A stretch of 5,364 bases of DNA. Source: Actinomycetota bacterium (GTDB lineage: Bacteria > Actinomycetota > Humimicrobiia > Humimicrobiales > Humimicrobiaceae). The stretch covers positions 1-5,364 of the forward strand of contig JADHVM010000080.1 of assembly GCA_016783985.1 (NCBI GenBank), in the 5' to 3' direction. The translations under genes and the position numbers were made by a program. Below, in pieces: positions 5,258-5,364 of the stretch. The notes beneath the pieces are model-generated. The model had not been told where the DNA came from. It did not search any database and was given only the letters and a program-made list of their open reading frames with translations. The number at the start of each line of letters is the position of its first letter. Positions within the stretch are counted from its first letter, which is position 1.

Positions 5258-5364
5258 TTAAAAAGTAATTATTTTCCTACCCTCTTTAATATAAGCAGTA
5301 AATGCTTCCCCAATATACTTTACATCCACACCTAGTTGTTGGAGTCTATCTGAGACTCCACTCA
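5258..5364 (-). CDS. C-terminal end of a gene truncated by the window edge
   Basis: The minus strand reads 34 complete codons to TAA (5258-5260): SGVSDRLQQLGVDVKYIGEA followed by FTAYIKEGRKIITF. The frame stays open to the right edge, so the start lies outside the window. The pattern LxxLGVDVKYIGExxTxYIKxGxKIITF resembles what I remember of the C-terminus of DsrE/DsrF-like sulfur-transfer proteins (a strand, an omega-like loop and a final strand ending in T-F), but with so few residues this is a weak family guess. It is followed by about 140 bases before the antitoxin gene and no clear terminator. It is too far from that gene to be the same tight operon. Confidence 0.6.
   Translation of the reverse strand, partial: SGVSDRLQQLGVDVKYIGEAFTAYIKEGRKIITF

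Overview
The window comes from an AT-rich bacterial genome. Coding regions keep ordinary codons, three genes have purine-rich Shine-Dalgarno sites, and one promoter matches the sigma-A consensus. This fits a low-GC, probably anaerobic Bacillota lineage (Clostridia or Halanaerobiia-like), but the assignment is an inference. Every intact gene is on the minus strand; the only plus-strand coding trace is a dead transposase tail.

Layout from left to right: (1) 1-175, no convincing gene. (2) 176-1339, a P-loop ATPase with a DUF4143-type C-terminal half. (3) 1340-1675, a gap holding a degraded plus-strand remnant of the zinc-ribbon C-terminus of an IS91-like transposase. (4) 1676-2752, a complete 3-isopropylmalate dehydrogenase-like enzyme with its own promoter and ribosome binding site; its coenzyme-site residues look NADP-type. 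(5) 2875-4037, a two-gene unit: a small Xre-family repressor followed 32 bp later by an 8-helix membrane protein. It is driven by a near-perfect promoter overlaid with repeated TATACATA half-sites, a likely autoregulatory operator. (6) 4099-4464, one reading frame broken by stops, probably a decayed gene of unknown identity. (7) 4473-5118, an AbrB-type antitoxin and PIN-domain (VapC-like) toxin whose genes overlap by 11 bp. (8) 5258-5364, the C-terminal end of another minus-strand gene running off the right edge.

The neighbourhood looks like an accessory patchwork (ATPase, transposon remnant, regulator/membrane pair, toxin-antitoxin, decayed gene) around one metabolic gene. No leuA, leuC or leuD accompanies the dehydrogenase. 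I see no rRNA, tRNA, CRISPR array or clear rho-independent terminator. The least characterised part is the Xre/8-TM membrane pair with its operator. A 15-bp stretch from that operator recurs upstream of the toxin-antitoxin genes, so the repressor might act at both places; this is speculative because the sequence is nearly all A and T.
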